DNA from: Zygaena filipendulae
Taxonomy: Eukaryota; Arthropoda; Insecta; Lepidoptera; Zygaenidae
DNA: 64,000 nucleotides
Direction of reading: 5' to 3'
Assembly (NCBI GenBank): GCA_907165275.2
Contig: OU015665.1
Coordinates: 1,240,001 to 1,304,000 of the forward strand
A model generated the notes under the pieces. It was not told the origin of the DNA. It worked only from the letters and a program-made list of their open reading frames with translations, and made no database searches. The translations under genes were made by a program, and so were the position numbers. Below are positions 23,091-33,764 of this stretch, one piece after another. Within the stretch, counting starts at the first letter, position 1. Each line of letters begins with the position of its first letter.

Positions 23091-24886
23091 CAAAGACAGA
23101 CAGAAATAAAAAAAACTACCCTACTTACTAACTGTAATATATATACATACTTATTACCACTTTATTGGTGGACCTTATTATTATTATTATTCACGTTGTG
23201 GATAGCATCCAAAAAACCCTCTGAGCTCAATAGAAGGTTGTTATCTTGATATCATACACTTCTTTTTTATTTATATTGATATTACAAGTACCTAAAAATG
23301 TGCAAAAAATGTTTGTTTATTTGCTTATCCGGCTTTCATATAGGAGGAACGGATCGACGTGATGTTTTGCATAGAGATATAGTTTGAAGACGGAGAAATG
23401 CTCTAGGATACCTTTTTCAGATATGTACATTTATGTACATAGTTCTTGAGACAATTCTACTACTACGCTACTATAGTGGTTATATAATTGTTTTTACTAG
23501 CTATTTCCCGTGACTTCGTCGATTATGAAGACTGTTGTGACCAGTTTCCGCCATTCTCTAATTGGAGTTAAAAAGCTCAAGTTCTCATAACCTCTTATAG
23601 ACTTCTTTACTAGGCGCTCGAATTTCAGTATTTCCACAAGAACTTCTTTTTATTGACAGGATGAAAGATGGATATTAGACATAATTTATTGAATTATCAA
23701 ATAAAATATATCTATTTGTTAGTTCTCTTCTGAAATATTGCGGCATCGTGTGGAAATTTATGTATGTATCTGTGAATGTTTCCATGCGCGAAAAGAATGA
23801 GTGGAAGAGTGTTTTCGCCGTGAGTTTTCCATTGTTATAATATAATACACATGAAATATCTACTATTATTTGTGCAGCGAAGCGTTTCCGCTCTCGTACT
23901 GTCCATAACTCACTTGGACGGCACCAATACTAAAGCTCTCTCCAGACCAACTACATATTTGAAGAAGAAAAAACGTCGTAACAACAAACAGCGTAACTTG
24001 AAAAAAATGCACGATTGTCGTGGAACACTTGGTTGGAACGTAGTTTCTGCGCCTCGTAGTTTAGTTAAAGCTTTTTCGTTCCAAAAACTACTAAGCAACA
24101 AGCGCGCAACTTCTATGTCGCACTTATGACGCCGTAACGGAAAATGAATCTATGCTCCCATCCGCACCGTACGATAAGGAGTTACGTTGCAAAAACCATA
24201 GACTTCCATACATTTCCACGTTCAAATCTTCACATTCTGCAATCGCTTCCTGTTCCTCCGGAAGTCAACGTCGGAGTCTTAGAACGTACTCAATCTGATC
24301 AGTAACAACCGGTAATGTCAAAGTGATGCAAGTCGTTGTGACTTGTGAGGTTATATAATACGCAAACATTAGCAAACGATATTTTAATGAACCCACATAA
24401 AAATATGTAGTATATTGGAAATAAATTAAAGATATCTTTGCTCTGCCACTTCGCTTCCTGATTTTGCATTTTTTTTTGTTTACTTAGTTTTACATATTGT
24501 ATAAACCATGTTTAATGCAAATAAACAAAAGATTGATTTATTTAGCTCTTGACTCTGCTCGTGTCAACTGTCATTATTGCATCAATAGGGTTTAAGTTTC
24601 AAATTATCATAGGTAAGTTACGTACGATCCTAGTTACGAAAAAGTCATATTTTAATTAAGACTCTGATCTATTCGTTTAATTCCATTTTTAACTTTTTGT
24701 GTGGTGTCGTACGAACATGCAAACAGACAAAACAATCCAGAAATCGTTAATGTTGATTCCTCTACTAATTTATAAATATTATACTATCTACTTTTATAAT
24801 AGCAGCTGTTTTGGCTTCAGTTATATTATTGTCCACCGCGATCATAATTTACAAAAGAGATATCTTTCATTGTTATCGGTTATATA
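23091..24886. other. Intergenic, no gene recognised
   Basis: Includes a short ATT microsatellite at about 23177. 23503-23545 (CTAGCTATTTCCCGTGACTT) looks like another reversed repeat end. A 92-codon lysine-rich frame at 23851-24129 has no family features. Confidence 0.4.
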
Positions 24887-24953
24887 ACTCGTCTGATATA
24901 AGGCCATAGGTAAAAAGTCTGGTGACGGTTGCCTGGCCTTATATCAGACGAGT
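24887..24953. repeat. 67-bp foldback with perfect 20-bp arms
   Basis: ACTCGTCTGATATAAGGCCA at 24887-24906 and its exact complement at 24934-24953 bracket a 27-nt loop. No target duplication visible. Confidence 0.6.
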
Positions 24954-25089
24954 AATACCGGGAACCCGCTGGCCCTATGAATTTAATATTTTGCTATGAG
25001 GCGAATTATTTTTAGAAACTTCGACACCAACAGTACAAAGCGATACATATAGAATATTTATATAGTATTAAATAGAATTTTTATGTATA

Positions 25090-25433
25090 CAACGTGTTAA
25101 TGAATTAACTGAAAACTAGAAAGTAGTTCGCTCAGAATCAACAAGCGAATCGACCGCACTATGTTATAATATAGGTTATATTTTTTCATTTTTACTAGCC
25201 CATGTCTAAATTATTTTTAATACAATATTTGTCGCGTACGCCGCCCGCAAAAAAAAAAATTCGAACCGGTAGGCGCGGGCATAGCGCTTGGAAGTTCGTA
25301 GACAGGTCACCTCCAAACTAATGTTGAATAACTTTAAAAGTATTTTTTTCGACATAAAATATATTTTAATCATATTTTTGTTTATTTTTTTAAATGGGGT
25401 GTATCAAGTTTCAGTTAATTCATTAACACGTTG
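25090..25433. mobile_element. MITE with perfect 25-bp terminal inverted repeats and TA flanks
   Basis: Arms 25090-25114 and 25409-25433 are exact complements beginning CAACGTGTTAATG. TA lies on both sides (25088-25089, 25434-25435), fitting a Tc1/mariner-type duplication. The interior keeps a GC-rich block (CGCGTACGCCGCCCGC) shared with partial copies at 42735-42963 and 43476-43793. Confidence 0.75.
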
Positions 25434-25542
25434 TAGATGCAAAAATAATATTAGATATAAAAGTTTTGATATTAGATCTAACCGGTGCAGTATACAGTGT
25501 ACACCTATCTAATATCTTCCATAAATCTGTCCACCTAAAGGT

Positions 25543-25665
25543 TGCCTGGGAGAGATTGCTTTAAGAGATAAGGCCGCCTTTTTTATACTTTTACATATTT
25601 TAAGTAGTGTTAAGAATATCTGTATGTACTTAAAATATTTTCTTGTGGTACAATAAAGAATTATC
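25543..25665 (+). mobile_element. RTE-like 3' tail
   Basis: GGTTGCCTGGGAGAGATTGC, AAGGCCGCC and GTACAATAAAGAATTATC; same module as 22166-22250. Confidence 0.5.
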
Positions 25666-25932
25666 TATCCATATAGATACTATCTATTTATCTATCTAAT
25701 TACAACATCGATTTTTTTTTAACAAAGAAAATCTTTCAAAATGAACAGCACTAGGTAAACCAGAGTTAAAACTTAAAAGCACCCTTTGAAAGCGTGGAGC
25801 GAAAAAAATACAAGTTACGAAAGAAGCGTAGCAAATGTCGTAGCAGGGTCTACGGCGTACCTCAAAATGTTACGCTACAAGCATGTGCTACGACTACAAC
25901 TGTATTTGTTTCAGGAAATAGCACACAGCAAA

Positions 25933-26170
25933 TCCAGCAATACTAATATTATAAACGCGAAAGTTTGTAAGATGGATGGATGGATGTTTGTTACTCTTTC
26001 ACGCAATAACTACTGAATAGATTTAAATGAAACTTTACAATAATATAGCTTATACATCATATTAACACATAGGGTACTTTTTTTCCCGGAATACCCGCGG
26101 GAACTCTGAAATTAACCTATACTTTAAATTACCTAAAATTACCGCGGGTGAAACCGCGGGGCAGAGCTAG
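25933..26170 (+). mobile_element. Helitron-like copy
   Basis: TC start, ATACTAATATTATAAACGCG block, GGATGTTTGTTACTC, and end ACCGCGGGTGAAACCGCGG with GCAGAGCTAG. Confidence 0.75.
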
Positions 26171-27121
26171 TAAATAATAAATTAACTAGAGAGGACATGT
26201 AGGCGGAGCAGGCGCGCTACCATTGCAAGGCAAGTTAGAGCAACTTCTTTTGCTGCCATCCCAAGTATGTGTACATATATTTGCCACAATATTCTCAAAA
26301 CTGTGAATTTTGAAACAGTGACTAAGTAAAAACATAACCATAAAGCGTTTAATACATTGAATGTTTTAATGCGTGATGAATAGTTTTGTGTGGGAAAATC
26401 AACCGGCGATACTGGTTTCCATCTGTGTTCATGTAAGTTGGTGTCCCTTCTATCTGTTATTTTCTGTTCTGTGAGAAATAGTATATAAGGGCTGTGCCAC
26501 GCGTGAAACGTTTAAATACAATATAACAACTTTTTTCCGACATTGGATTTCAATTAAACAAAGCCTATATGTTGCTTCAGGCTAAGCTTAATCTACCTGT
26601 GAAAACAGCATGACAATCCGTTCAGTAGTTTCAGAGAACAGTCAGAAAAGAATTTTATTTATTTTTTTGCGATTCTTTTATAGCCTCCTCTCACTTTTAG
26701 GTAAAATGGTTCATAGGCATTTAGTATTCGCCTCTACTGATCTGGAGACAGCACTGCAGATAGCACGAGAACGAGTTTCTTAAATTTTGACCTAATCGTA
26801 TTTATATATTTAGGTAGCATCTAGTACGATTCGTAGGCCGTAGCACATTAGCAACGACATTGGGCTACGGCGACGAAGATAAATTATTTTAGAGCAGTAT
26901 TAGTATTAATTATAAGTGTATAATGTGTTTGCTAGTTACTGCAACTACTTACCAAATATGCGTGAACTTAAACAGATGTAACATGATCTTATTAAAACAA
27001 AGTTAGTCAGCGGACCTATAAATAAAATCTTTATCTATACATATACATATAAATAAAATTTAAATTGTAATACCAAATTAAGAGCTTTTCATTAAATGCA
27101 TATGAAAATATATACGGTAGA
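26171..27121. other. Intergenic; decayed Helitron piece
   Basis: 26490-26640 is a reversed fragment of the 3022 subfamily (CCGACATTGGATTTC, GGCTAAGCTTAATCTACCTG). No gene. Confidence 0.4.
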
Positions 27122-27307
27122 TCCTTATATAAAAAAACAATTTTTAAATTTTATCTCTATCTGTCTGTCTGTCTATCTCTCTCTGAAACGGCTGGACCGA
27201 TATAGCTGATATAATAAGGAGTAACTTAGGCTACTTTTATTTCAGAAAAATATAGTTTCTGCGGGAATTCCGAAACTCACGCGGGTGAAACCGCGGAGCA
27301 CGGTTAG
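27122..27307 (+). mobile_element. Helitron-like copy with CTGT microsatellite
   Basis: TC start, CTGTCTGTCTGTC tract, and end CACGCGGGTGAAACCGCGGA then CACGGTTAG. Confidence 0.65.
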
Positions 27308-27310
27308 TTG

Positions 27311-27452
27311 AAATACATAAATACATAGAAAACGCCCATATTAAGAATAAAAATAAAAAACATCATATCAATGTTTAGCGCGATGCGAGGTTCGAATCTG
27401 CGATACCTGGCGTAGCAGTCCGTTACCTTAACACCACACCAACGGTGCTTTT
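27311..27452 (-). mobile_element. tRNA-like SINE remnant
   Basis: On the minus strand GTGTGGTGTTAAGG resembles a D arm and AGATTCGAACCT a B box. The body ends with ATGGGCGTTTTCTATG, a phrase typical of a lepidopteran SINE. The acceptor stem does not pair, so it is not a tRNA gene. Confidence 0.5.
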
Positions 27453-27988
27453 TACAAATTTATCAATTAATATTTAATTTTGGACTATTAAATTATGAAA
27501 ACAATAATAAAAAGCTTAGGATTTACCAACGACGTGATTTTAATTAATATAAATTTCTAAAATATTTCATTCGATGTTACATTGAGTAAAACATTTTCCA
27601 CCAACTTTAAAAGGTGCTCATTTAGTAAAAAGACGTTTACAGACCAGCTATTCAATAATAATACCCCAAGAGAGTATACAAAGACATTGATATAATTCTA
27701 CTTAATTGAAACTTTGCTTATTAAAACATCCCTGGAGGCGAAAAATTCATTTTGTCTCGTTCTTGGTACGTCTATGTGTTTATAAAAATATAATATGATA
27801 GAATACCAGCAAGTAGGTAAGTAAGTACGTACTAAAAGGGGCATAGTGAGTTGAGATAATATAGTAACTCTTTTCTTTTCACGTAAGCAATAATAAGCGT
27901 GAATTTCAAGATTTCCTCTAAAACCGAGAACAAAGAAGTTTCACTTTAAAAAACCACCAAGCTTAGGTAAAATCTCATTTAGAATAGC
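27453..27988. other. Intergenic
   Basis: AT-rich; no feature supported. Confidence 0.4.
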
Positions 27989-27990
27989 TA

Positions 27991-29567
27991 CACACATCAA
28001 AAGTGTCTAGGGATCAACATATATTTTGCAATAACTTTTCTCCTGATTGATATTAATTAAAATTTTCTTTAAGGATTCATCAAATAAAGTGTTTTCGTTT
28101 GTCACAGTAACGATAAACCAAGTCACCTTTGCATTAATAAAGAAATTTGCCATTTTCCTAATAAAGGGATTTTTGACATTTGAACCACTAACATTAAAGT
28201 TCGAAAAAAAGACTGAAATAACAGTTTTCTTTAAAATTTTATTGCGTAACTTAAACAATTAATAATCCGTGTTTCTACCGCGAACACTAACAACACAAGA
28301 ACATCGGTTTGGCATACTCAAAATGAGTTCATCCAAATTACGCTGTGGAATGGCCGCCCATGTTCGTTGCAACAACAAAAAAAGGTCTTCTTGCGACTGG
28401 ATACCCTCCATATTCGGCAGAGCTCTTCTCTGTAGCATATCCCATGCATGCTCAATCGGGTTCAAGTCTGGCGACTGAGCAGGCCAGGGCAGGACATTGA
28501 TGTTAGCTGCGGCGAGAGTCTGTCTTACAACTCTTGCGGTGTGCGGTCGTGCATTATCATGCATTAACTGAAATAAGGGACCGATTTGCACTTGTAGAGG
28601 AACGATGACGTCTGATACAATCGTCTCAGCATAAATTTGAGCGTTGAGGTTGCCTCTGATCCAAATCAACTCAGTTCTTCCGCCGATCCAAATACCCTCC
28701 CATACCATGATGGTTCCACCACTATAAGGATGGACTTCCTGGCAGGATTTTAATCGCTGTTGGCGTCCAGGGGTTCTCCAGTGTCGTATACGTCTTGTAT
28801 CCGGTCTCATACCAAAACGAGACTCATCAGAAAAGCACACGAAACGCCATTGTTCTTCTGCCCAATTTCTGTGTTCAAGAGCCCATTGATATCGAATCCT
28901 ACGATTGTGCATTGCTATAGGTGGTACCCGTAGCGGTCTTCGGGAATGAAGGTTCACTTCATGCAAGCGGTTTCTGACTGTTTGGTCGCTAATTAAGTTC
29001 CCTGAAGAGTGATGAAGCCTCACGGCTAACATCATGGCGGTTATTGTTGGAGCTCTTCGAGTTAAGATTTGAATGTATCGGTCTTGTCTCCGTGTGGTGC
29101 AGCGATACCGTCCTCCATGGCGCTCTGCCACCATACCAGTGCTTCGGTAACGTGTCCAAAGTCGACTGATAACACTCTGACTTGTATTCAGAGCTAAAGC
29201 CACAGTACGTTGCCGGGAACCAGCTTCTATCATTCCCACGGCTCTGAGCATTTCTTCCCTGCTTAAATGACGTCGCCGCTCCATAATAACGTTGGTTTTA
29301 ATCAGTAGTAGGGAAACAGTAGCACTAATAATGTCTTCAATGCGTTGTAGGTTTTTATAGGGAAAATATTGACAGCTGATTTTCATCTTTTACTCGAATT
29401 TGATTGACAGTAATTAATTATGTAATTATGTAATTAATTTCAAATTATGTAATGCACCAAAAAGGATCCATATAAATTTATAATATCATAAATTTATTAC
29501 AAAGCCACATCTCAATCTCAAGAAATCCGCATAAAAATGCTTGATCCCTAGACACTTTTGATGTGTG
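27991..29567 (-). mobile_element. Full-length Tc1 element with uninterrupted transposase
   Basis: Perfect 27-bp inverted ends (27991-28017 and 29541-29567, beginning CACACATCAAAAGTGTC) are flanked by TA at 27989-27990 and 29568-29569, the duplication made by Tc1/mariner transposases. The 1577-bp length and single uninterrupted ORF are normal for a complete Tc1 element. Nothing in the sequence forbids activity. Confidence 0.95.
28259..29284 (-). CDS. Tc1 transposase (DD34E)
   Basis: 341 codons from the ATG at 29284. The frame stays open further upstream, but the MERRR start fits family length. It cuts the element at its inverted ends and joins it into TA dinucleotides. Residues 1-100 hold a paired-like helix-turn-helix DNA-binding region (SREEMLRAV, SQSVISRLWTRYR) with a basic stretch. 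The catalytic domain shows FSDESRF (Asp153), MHDNARPHT (Asp243) and SPDLNPIEHAWD (Glu278), with exactly 34 residues between the second Asp and the Glu. No internal stop or frameshift. It lies alone inside its element, antisense to the window. Activity cannot be judged without testing. Confidence 0.93.
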   Translation of the reverse strand: MERRRHLSREEMLRAVGMIEAGSRQRTVALALNTSQSVISRLWTRYRSTGMVAERHGGRYRCTTRRQDRYIQILTRRAPTITAMMLAVRLHHSSGNLISDQTVRNRLHEVNLHSRRPLRVPPIAMHNRRIRYQWALEHRNWAEEQWRFVCFSDESRFGMRPDTRRIRHWRTPGRQQRLKSCQEVHPYSGGTIMVWEGIWIGGRTELIWIRGNLNAQIYAETIVSDVIVPLQVQIGPLFQLMHDNARPHTARVVRQTLAAANINVLPWPAQSPDLNPIEHAWDMLQRRALPNMEGIQSQEDLFLLLQRTWAAIPQRNLDELILSMPNRCSCVVSVRGRNTDY

Positions 29568-29569
29568 TA

Positions 29570-30375
29570 TTTTTAGGTCACGAAGGAAATCCTTTAATTA
29601 ACTCCCTTAAGGAATATTGTGTTGTTTCATCATTAATTATATATAAGTAGGTACCTAAATTTGTTTCCCTATTTTTGATAGTTTAATTTAATTATATAAG
29701 TACTTAAAATTACAATATACTATTTTAAAGCACTCTCAAAAAATAACAACAATGTATACTAACGTAAGTATTGAAATTCACGCGTATGACAGCAGCGACA
29801 GCGAGCTAGTGAGTACTAAAAATACATAAATCCAAGCCGATTTACAGCCAACAAATTGCCTATTGTCCTCACGTCATGAGAAGTTTGTGAGCGAAGCAAC
29901 GAAAGCGGAGCGCGCAACAAGCAAGCCTCGGAAATGAGCCCTTCAGTGAGGCTGAGGCCCGCCGGTTAATAGGAAATTGTAAACCGTCACAGGAATTGAT
30001 CGATGCTATTTTTATTAAAATATTCTCGTTGCAACATCTTTACCATGAGATAAAATAAAATAAAATAAAATTGTACTAAACCGAGCACAGAGACTGTACA
30101 TTGAAAATACTTTAAAATGATGCAAACCGTAAGTTTACTATTTAAATAGACTGCAAGTCCCTATAACACAGGGAATTCTAGTTTAGGGACTAGTGCTCCC
30201 TTATCGTATAACATTGTTTTTTGTGTTTTATAAATGCTTTTTCAATCCCTTTTTTTTTCAACATAGAACCCAGAGAAGTGTTCTATGATACAAAATTGTT
30301 TATTTCAAAACCTACTTCACCAGTCATTCCTATCTGACCTGACAATATCATTTCCCTTTGTTTTACTCACTTCTC
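29570..30375. other. Intergenic
   Basis: AAAATA repeats at about 30052-30070 and an inverted pair AGTCCCTA/TAGGGACT at 30155-30191. No gene. Confidence 0.4.
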
Positions 30376-30579
30376 GAAGAAGAAGAATAATAAACCAACA
30401 CAACCGAATCAGCACTCAGAACTTCTAAGTGACTCAAAATTTTTCAAACCACTATATATATAATTTTATAAAAAATACAGTGCATAATATTTAGCATTAT
30501 AATTATCTAACTCTAAATTACTACGTACTAAAGGCTCCAAAGGGCGAATACCCAGGGCCGTAAAATTATAAAAAAAATG
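30376..30579 (+). mobile_element. 5'-truncated copy of the 45067 non-LTR element
   Basis: Aligns with 49983-50180 of the full-length element, from GAAGAATAATAAACCAACAC through GGCTCCAAAGGGCGA and TACCCAGGGCCGTAAAATTA to the A-run. Diverged, including within the former ORF2 end. Confidence 0.8.
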
Positions 30580-30729
30580 GTTTTACCTGCTCTATGGTAT
30601 AAAATATATACAGTATACAGTAGGTAAATTTCTGAGAGGTAAATAGATAGGCAGAGAGAAGATAATGTAGATAGGTAGACATAACTGTCATTTCTATAAT
30701 TAAAACCCATTAAAATTATTTTATTTATT

Positions 30730-30785
30730 ACTTGTTAGCTCTATCCCGGAATTCCCACGGAAACTCCGGAGTTAGAACAGCTAGT
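30730..30785 (-). mobile_element. Helitron-like fragment
   Basis: TATCCCGGAATTCCCACGG block and an adjacent AACAGCTAG. Confidence 0.45.
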
Positions 30786-30941
30786 TGATGATAAACTTAC
30801 GTTTAACTCGCGTTAATTTCGGAGTTTCCAGGGGATTTCATAGATAGAAAGTTGGTACCTTAAGTCCTTTTCTACCGCTGATAACGTGTATTATGCAAAA
30901 TGACAGACAGACTGACGGTTACTTTCGCATTTATAATATAA

Positions 30942-31146
30942 CTAGGTGCCACGCGGTTTCACCCGCGTTAATTTCAGAGTTCCCGCGGGAATTCCGGGAT
31001 AAAAAGTACCCTATGTGTTAATTTGATGTATAAGCTATATTGTTGTAAAGTTTCATTTCAATCCATCCACTAGTTTTTGCGTGAAAGAGTAACAAACATC
31101 AATCCATACATACTTACAAACTTTCGCGTTTATAATATTAGTAGGA
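30942..31146 (-). mobile_element. Helitron-like copy
   Basis: Starts CTAGGTGCCACGCGG, then TTTCACCCGCG, and ends TTTATAATATTAGTAGGA (TC start on the minus strand). Confidence 0.75.
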
Positions 31147-31182
31147 TATCTATTAGTTTTACGGACAGTCCAATTGGCTACT

Positions 31183-31406
31183 TGACTATTTTTTTTTTAG
31201 TCCGTCGTGTAGATTAGTAAAAAATATTGGACACGTATTTTTTCTTTTTTTACGTAATCAAAAAATAACGGCGATATATTGAGTTGAAATTTCGCGTGAC
31301 GTCACAACCCGGTGCAGTTTATACGGAGCTTATACTGAATAATGACGTCACGAGACCCCACCCTACTAAACTTGAATGCGCTTTTGCTATGTTTATTTTC
31401 GAAATA
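31183..31406 (+). mobile_element. TGACGTCA-bearing MITE, 3'-truncated
   Basis: Left end TTGGCTACTTGACTA, AGTCCGTCGTGTAGATTAG, two TGACGTCA sites, then loss of homology after ATGTTTATTTTCG. Confidence 0.7.
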
Positions 31407-31475
31407 CATTTACAACGTGTATTATGGTATTCAGAATATTAATTTCTAGTATTTTGTCACCTGGAGCGGTTGGAA

Positions 31476-31555
31476 TTGTGTTTTTAAGATGCGCGTTATG
31501 GACCAGGAATGTTGTTGGTCATAGAGAATAAGGGCCCAGTTGAACTCGCAACCTT
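31476..31555 (-). mobile_element. Fragment of the GGGCCCTTATTCAC MITE family
   Basis: Ends TGTTGGTCATAGAGAATAAG then GGCCC; only one end of the family is present. Confidence 0.6.
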
Positions 31556-33727
31556 CCTTACTTTCGTTTCCTCCATTATTAAAAAAGGAATTATTAGGAA
31601 TTTTATTAGGAAAATTTATAGCTATTGCAAATAAACTTTTATGGCATTGTTACAAAAAAATTGCCCTATAAATTTTAATGAGTTGCAAAACAAATGTATG
31701 TTTATTTCGCTTTCCTTACTCGTAATGATATTTTATGATTTTTATGTTGCATTAATTTTAATTTACAAAAAGGCTGAGTGTTAGTGGGTCACATGAAGGA
31801 GACATTTGGATGAAAAAATATATACCAAGACGTCGGTGCTATGTATTTGTCTGGAGATGATGGTAGGTGTTATAAGATACGTATCCTCGGAATTATCATA
31901 GAAGCTTAGAAAACAATAGCGATTTTTATTTTGTTGTTGTTTCAAATCGTCTCTGAAATTTAGGAAGTATCTACCACTTTACAAAAAGTAGCCTCCGATA
32001 CTGGGATACTTTACATCCCGCAGCAAAGAGGTCTCGAACGGATTACCGAAATTCACAAGCATGTAGGGTGTAGTTATTCTTCACCTATTATAACTACATT
32101 TATTAACTATATTAACTAATTAGTTACATACCTATACCTAAGTGCGTACCTATAGAATTGAATATTTGCATGATTTATGAAACAGACCCATTACAGTTTA
32201 GACTATTCAGAACAAAGACACGAATAGACAAACTTTCTATAGGTACAAATGAATGTACCTATCTACCTACTCTGCGACGACAGCCTTCGTCACCCATTAG
32301 CACTTGTCATCTCTCCTCGGTCTCAGTGCTTCCATTAGGTGGCAAGGATTAAGGCGACACTCTTCGTACATAATATTTAAATATCCTTTGCTGTTCCCTG
32401 CGGTTTCGCCCGTGTTAATTTCGGAGTCTCCGTGGGAATTCTGGGATAAAAGTATTATTTTATTTTTATGTTTAGTTGGTTTATTTATATTTATTCAAAA
32501 TAGTACGATATCATAATTTATTCCTCTTCTTTTGTTATCCCTGACCGCATTGGCATTTCGAGGGTTATTTTTCAGGCTTTCATTTATTTTTCTGACTGAA
32601 GTGAGAAGAGATGATCTGTCGTAGCGAATGCCCTTCTCCAGTAGAAGAAGTAGTTGGTTGAGTAGTTAAGACGTGAAAGCATAATATAAAACAAATAGAT
32701 AAGCAAACAAACTCACATTCTCGTTTATAATACCTATTAGTTAGGACTTCCAAACATTTAAATCCTCTAACATAAAATATAAATAGTGAATAATATCAGC
32801 GACTTATATTTAAACATAGTAGGTATATCGGAAATATCTATAGGTAATCGAAACGTTGATGTTGATGTTAATGTCTAACGTTAACGTTGATGGTATGTTG
32901 ATGGTAATGTTAGTAAGTTAACCCGTTAAAATGTTGGCCACATCTACGTAATGCCTAAATTAGCGCACTAATTTACGCGTTAACACGCAGGTGGAGCAGT
33001 AGCATAACGAAAGAAAGTTTTCTTAATATCTAATGGGTGGTATGTTAATATTTTACAGGGAACAGCTATTTCTATATAAAACTAAAGGTGTAGATTAGAT
33101 ATGTAGATACGTAACTTAAATAGCTGAAATAACTACATTACTTATAATGCAAGGTTGTGTAAAAAGGATAGCTAAAAAAGTAGGTATTATTCGTTTTGAA
33201 TCTTGCCTGACCTTAAAATAACGCGATAGCAAAATGTTCTTGCTTCTCAATGGAGTGCCTTTGTGCCATCTTCTTGAAGATAGGTCTCCTCCATCTTCCA
33301 GGTAACCTAGGTATTGTTTCTACTACTTACATATCTAAACTGTACTCAGCGTCATTATTTGTAGCTATCGTTGCGTGACAATTTTAGATGAAATACGTAG
33401 GTACCTATACCTAACATCATTTGGTTTTTTTTTATTCTTTATTTGCTGAAATATGATACGTGTACAGTGACTTGTACATTGTACAGGTGTTATAATTTTA
33501 ATGGGTTTAATGGGAGGTGGTTCATATAACTTTATATCTATGACCAAAAAAAACTTGTTGGGTTGAGCGTGTTTTTTTAAATTATTGTAATAAGTATTAG
33601 CTTCGATTTGTGCTACTGTTGAACCATTTGCGTAGACTACAGACATTATACAGGTCCGTAGGTATCTAGCTAGTGTTGCTTATTGTAAACTTATGAAGAG
33701 AACGCGTCGCGACGTGCCTATATCTAA
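31556..33727. other. Intergenic, no gene recognised
   Basis: 32385-32450 is a reversed Helitron fragment (TGCGGTTTCGCCCGTGTTAA). 32858-32930 is a degenerate GTTGATGTTAATG-type simple repeat. Otherwise nothing supportable. Confidence 0.4.
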
Positions 33728-33756
33728 CTCAGACGAAATAAAAACTTTCGTCTGAG
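33728..33756. mobile_element. 29-bp palindrome with 8-bp target duplication
   Basis: Arms CTCAGACGAAA and TTTCGTCTGAG separated by 7 nt. Flanked on both sides by the perfect 8-bp direct repeat ATATCTAA (33720-33727, 33757-33764). Shares its ends with 53647-53676. Confidence 0.7.
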
Positions 33757-33764
33757 ATATCTAA

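Noticed and set aside
23851..24129. 92-codon ORF as a host gene
   Set aside because: No domain, no splice or start context, composition close to chance.
27380..27450. Possible minus-strand tRNA
   Set aside because: Acceptor ends do not pair and the flank matches a SINE body.
28007..28258. Second gene in the Tc1 element
   Set aside because: Tc1 elements carry one gene; this short AT-rich frame lies between the transposase stop and the inverted end.
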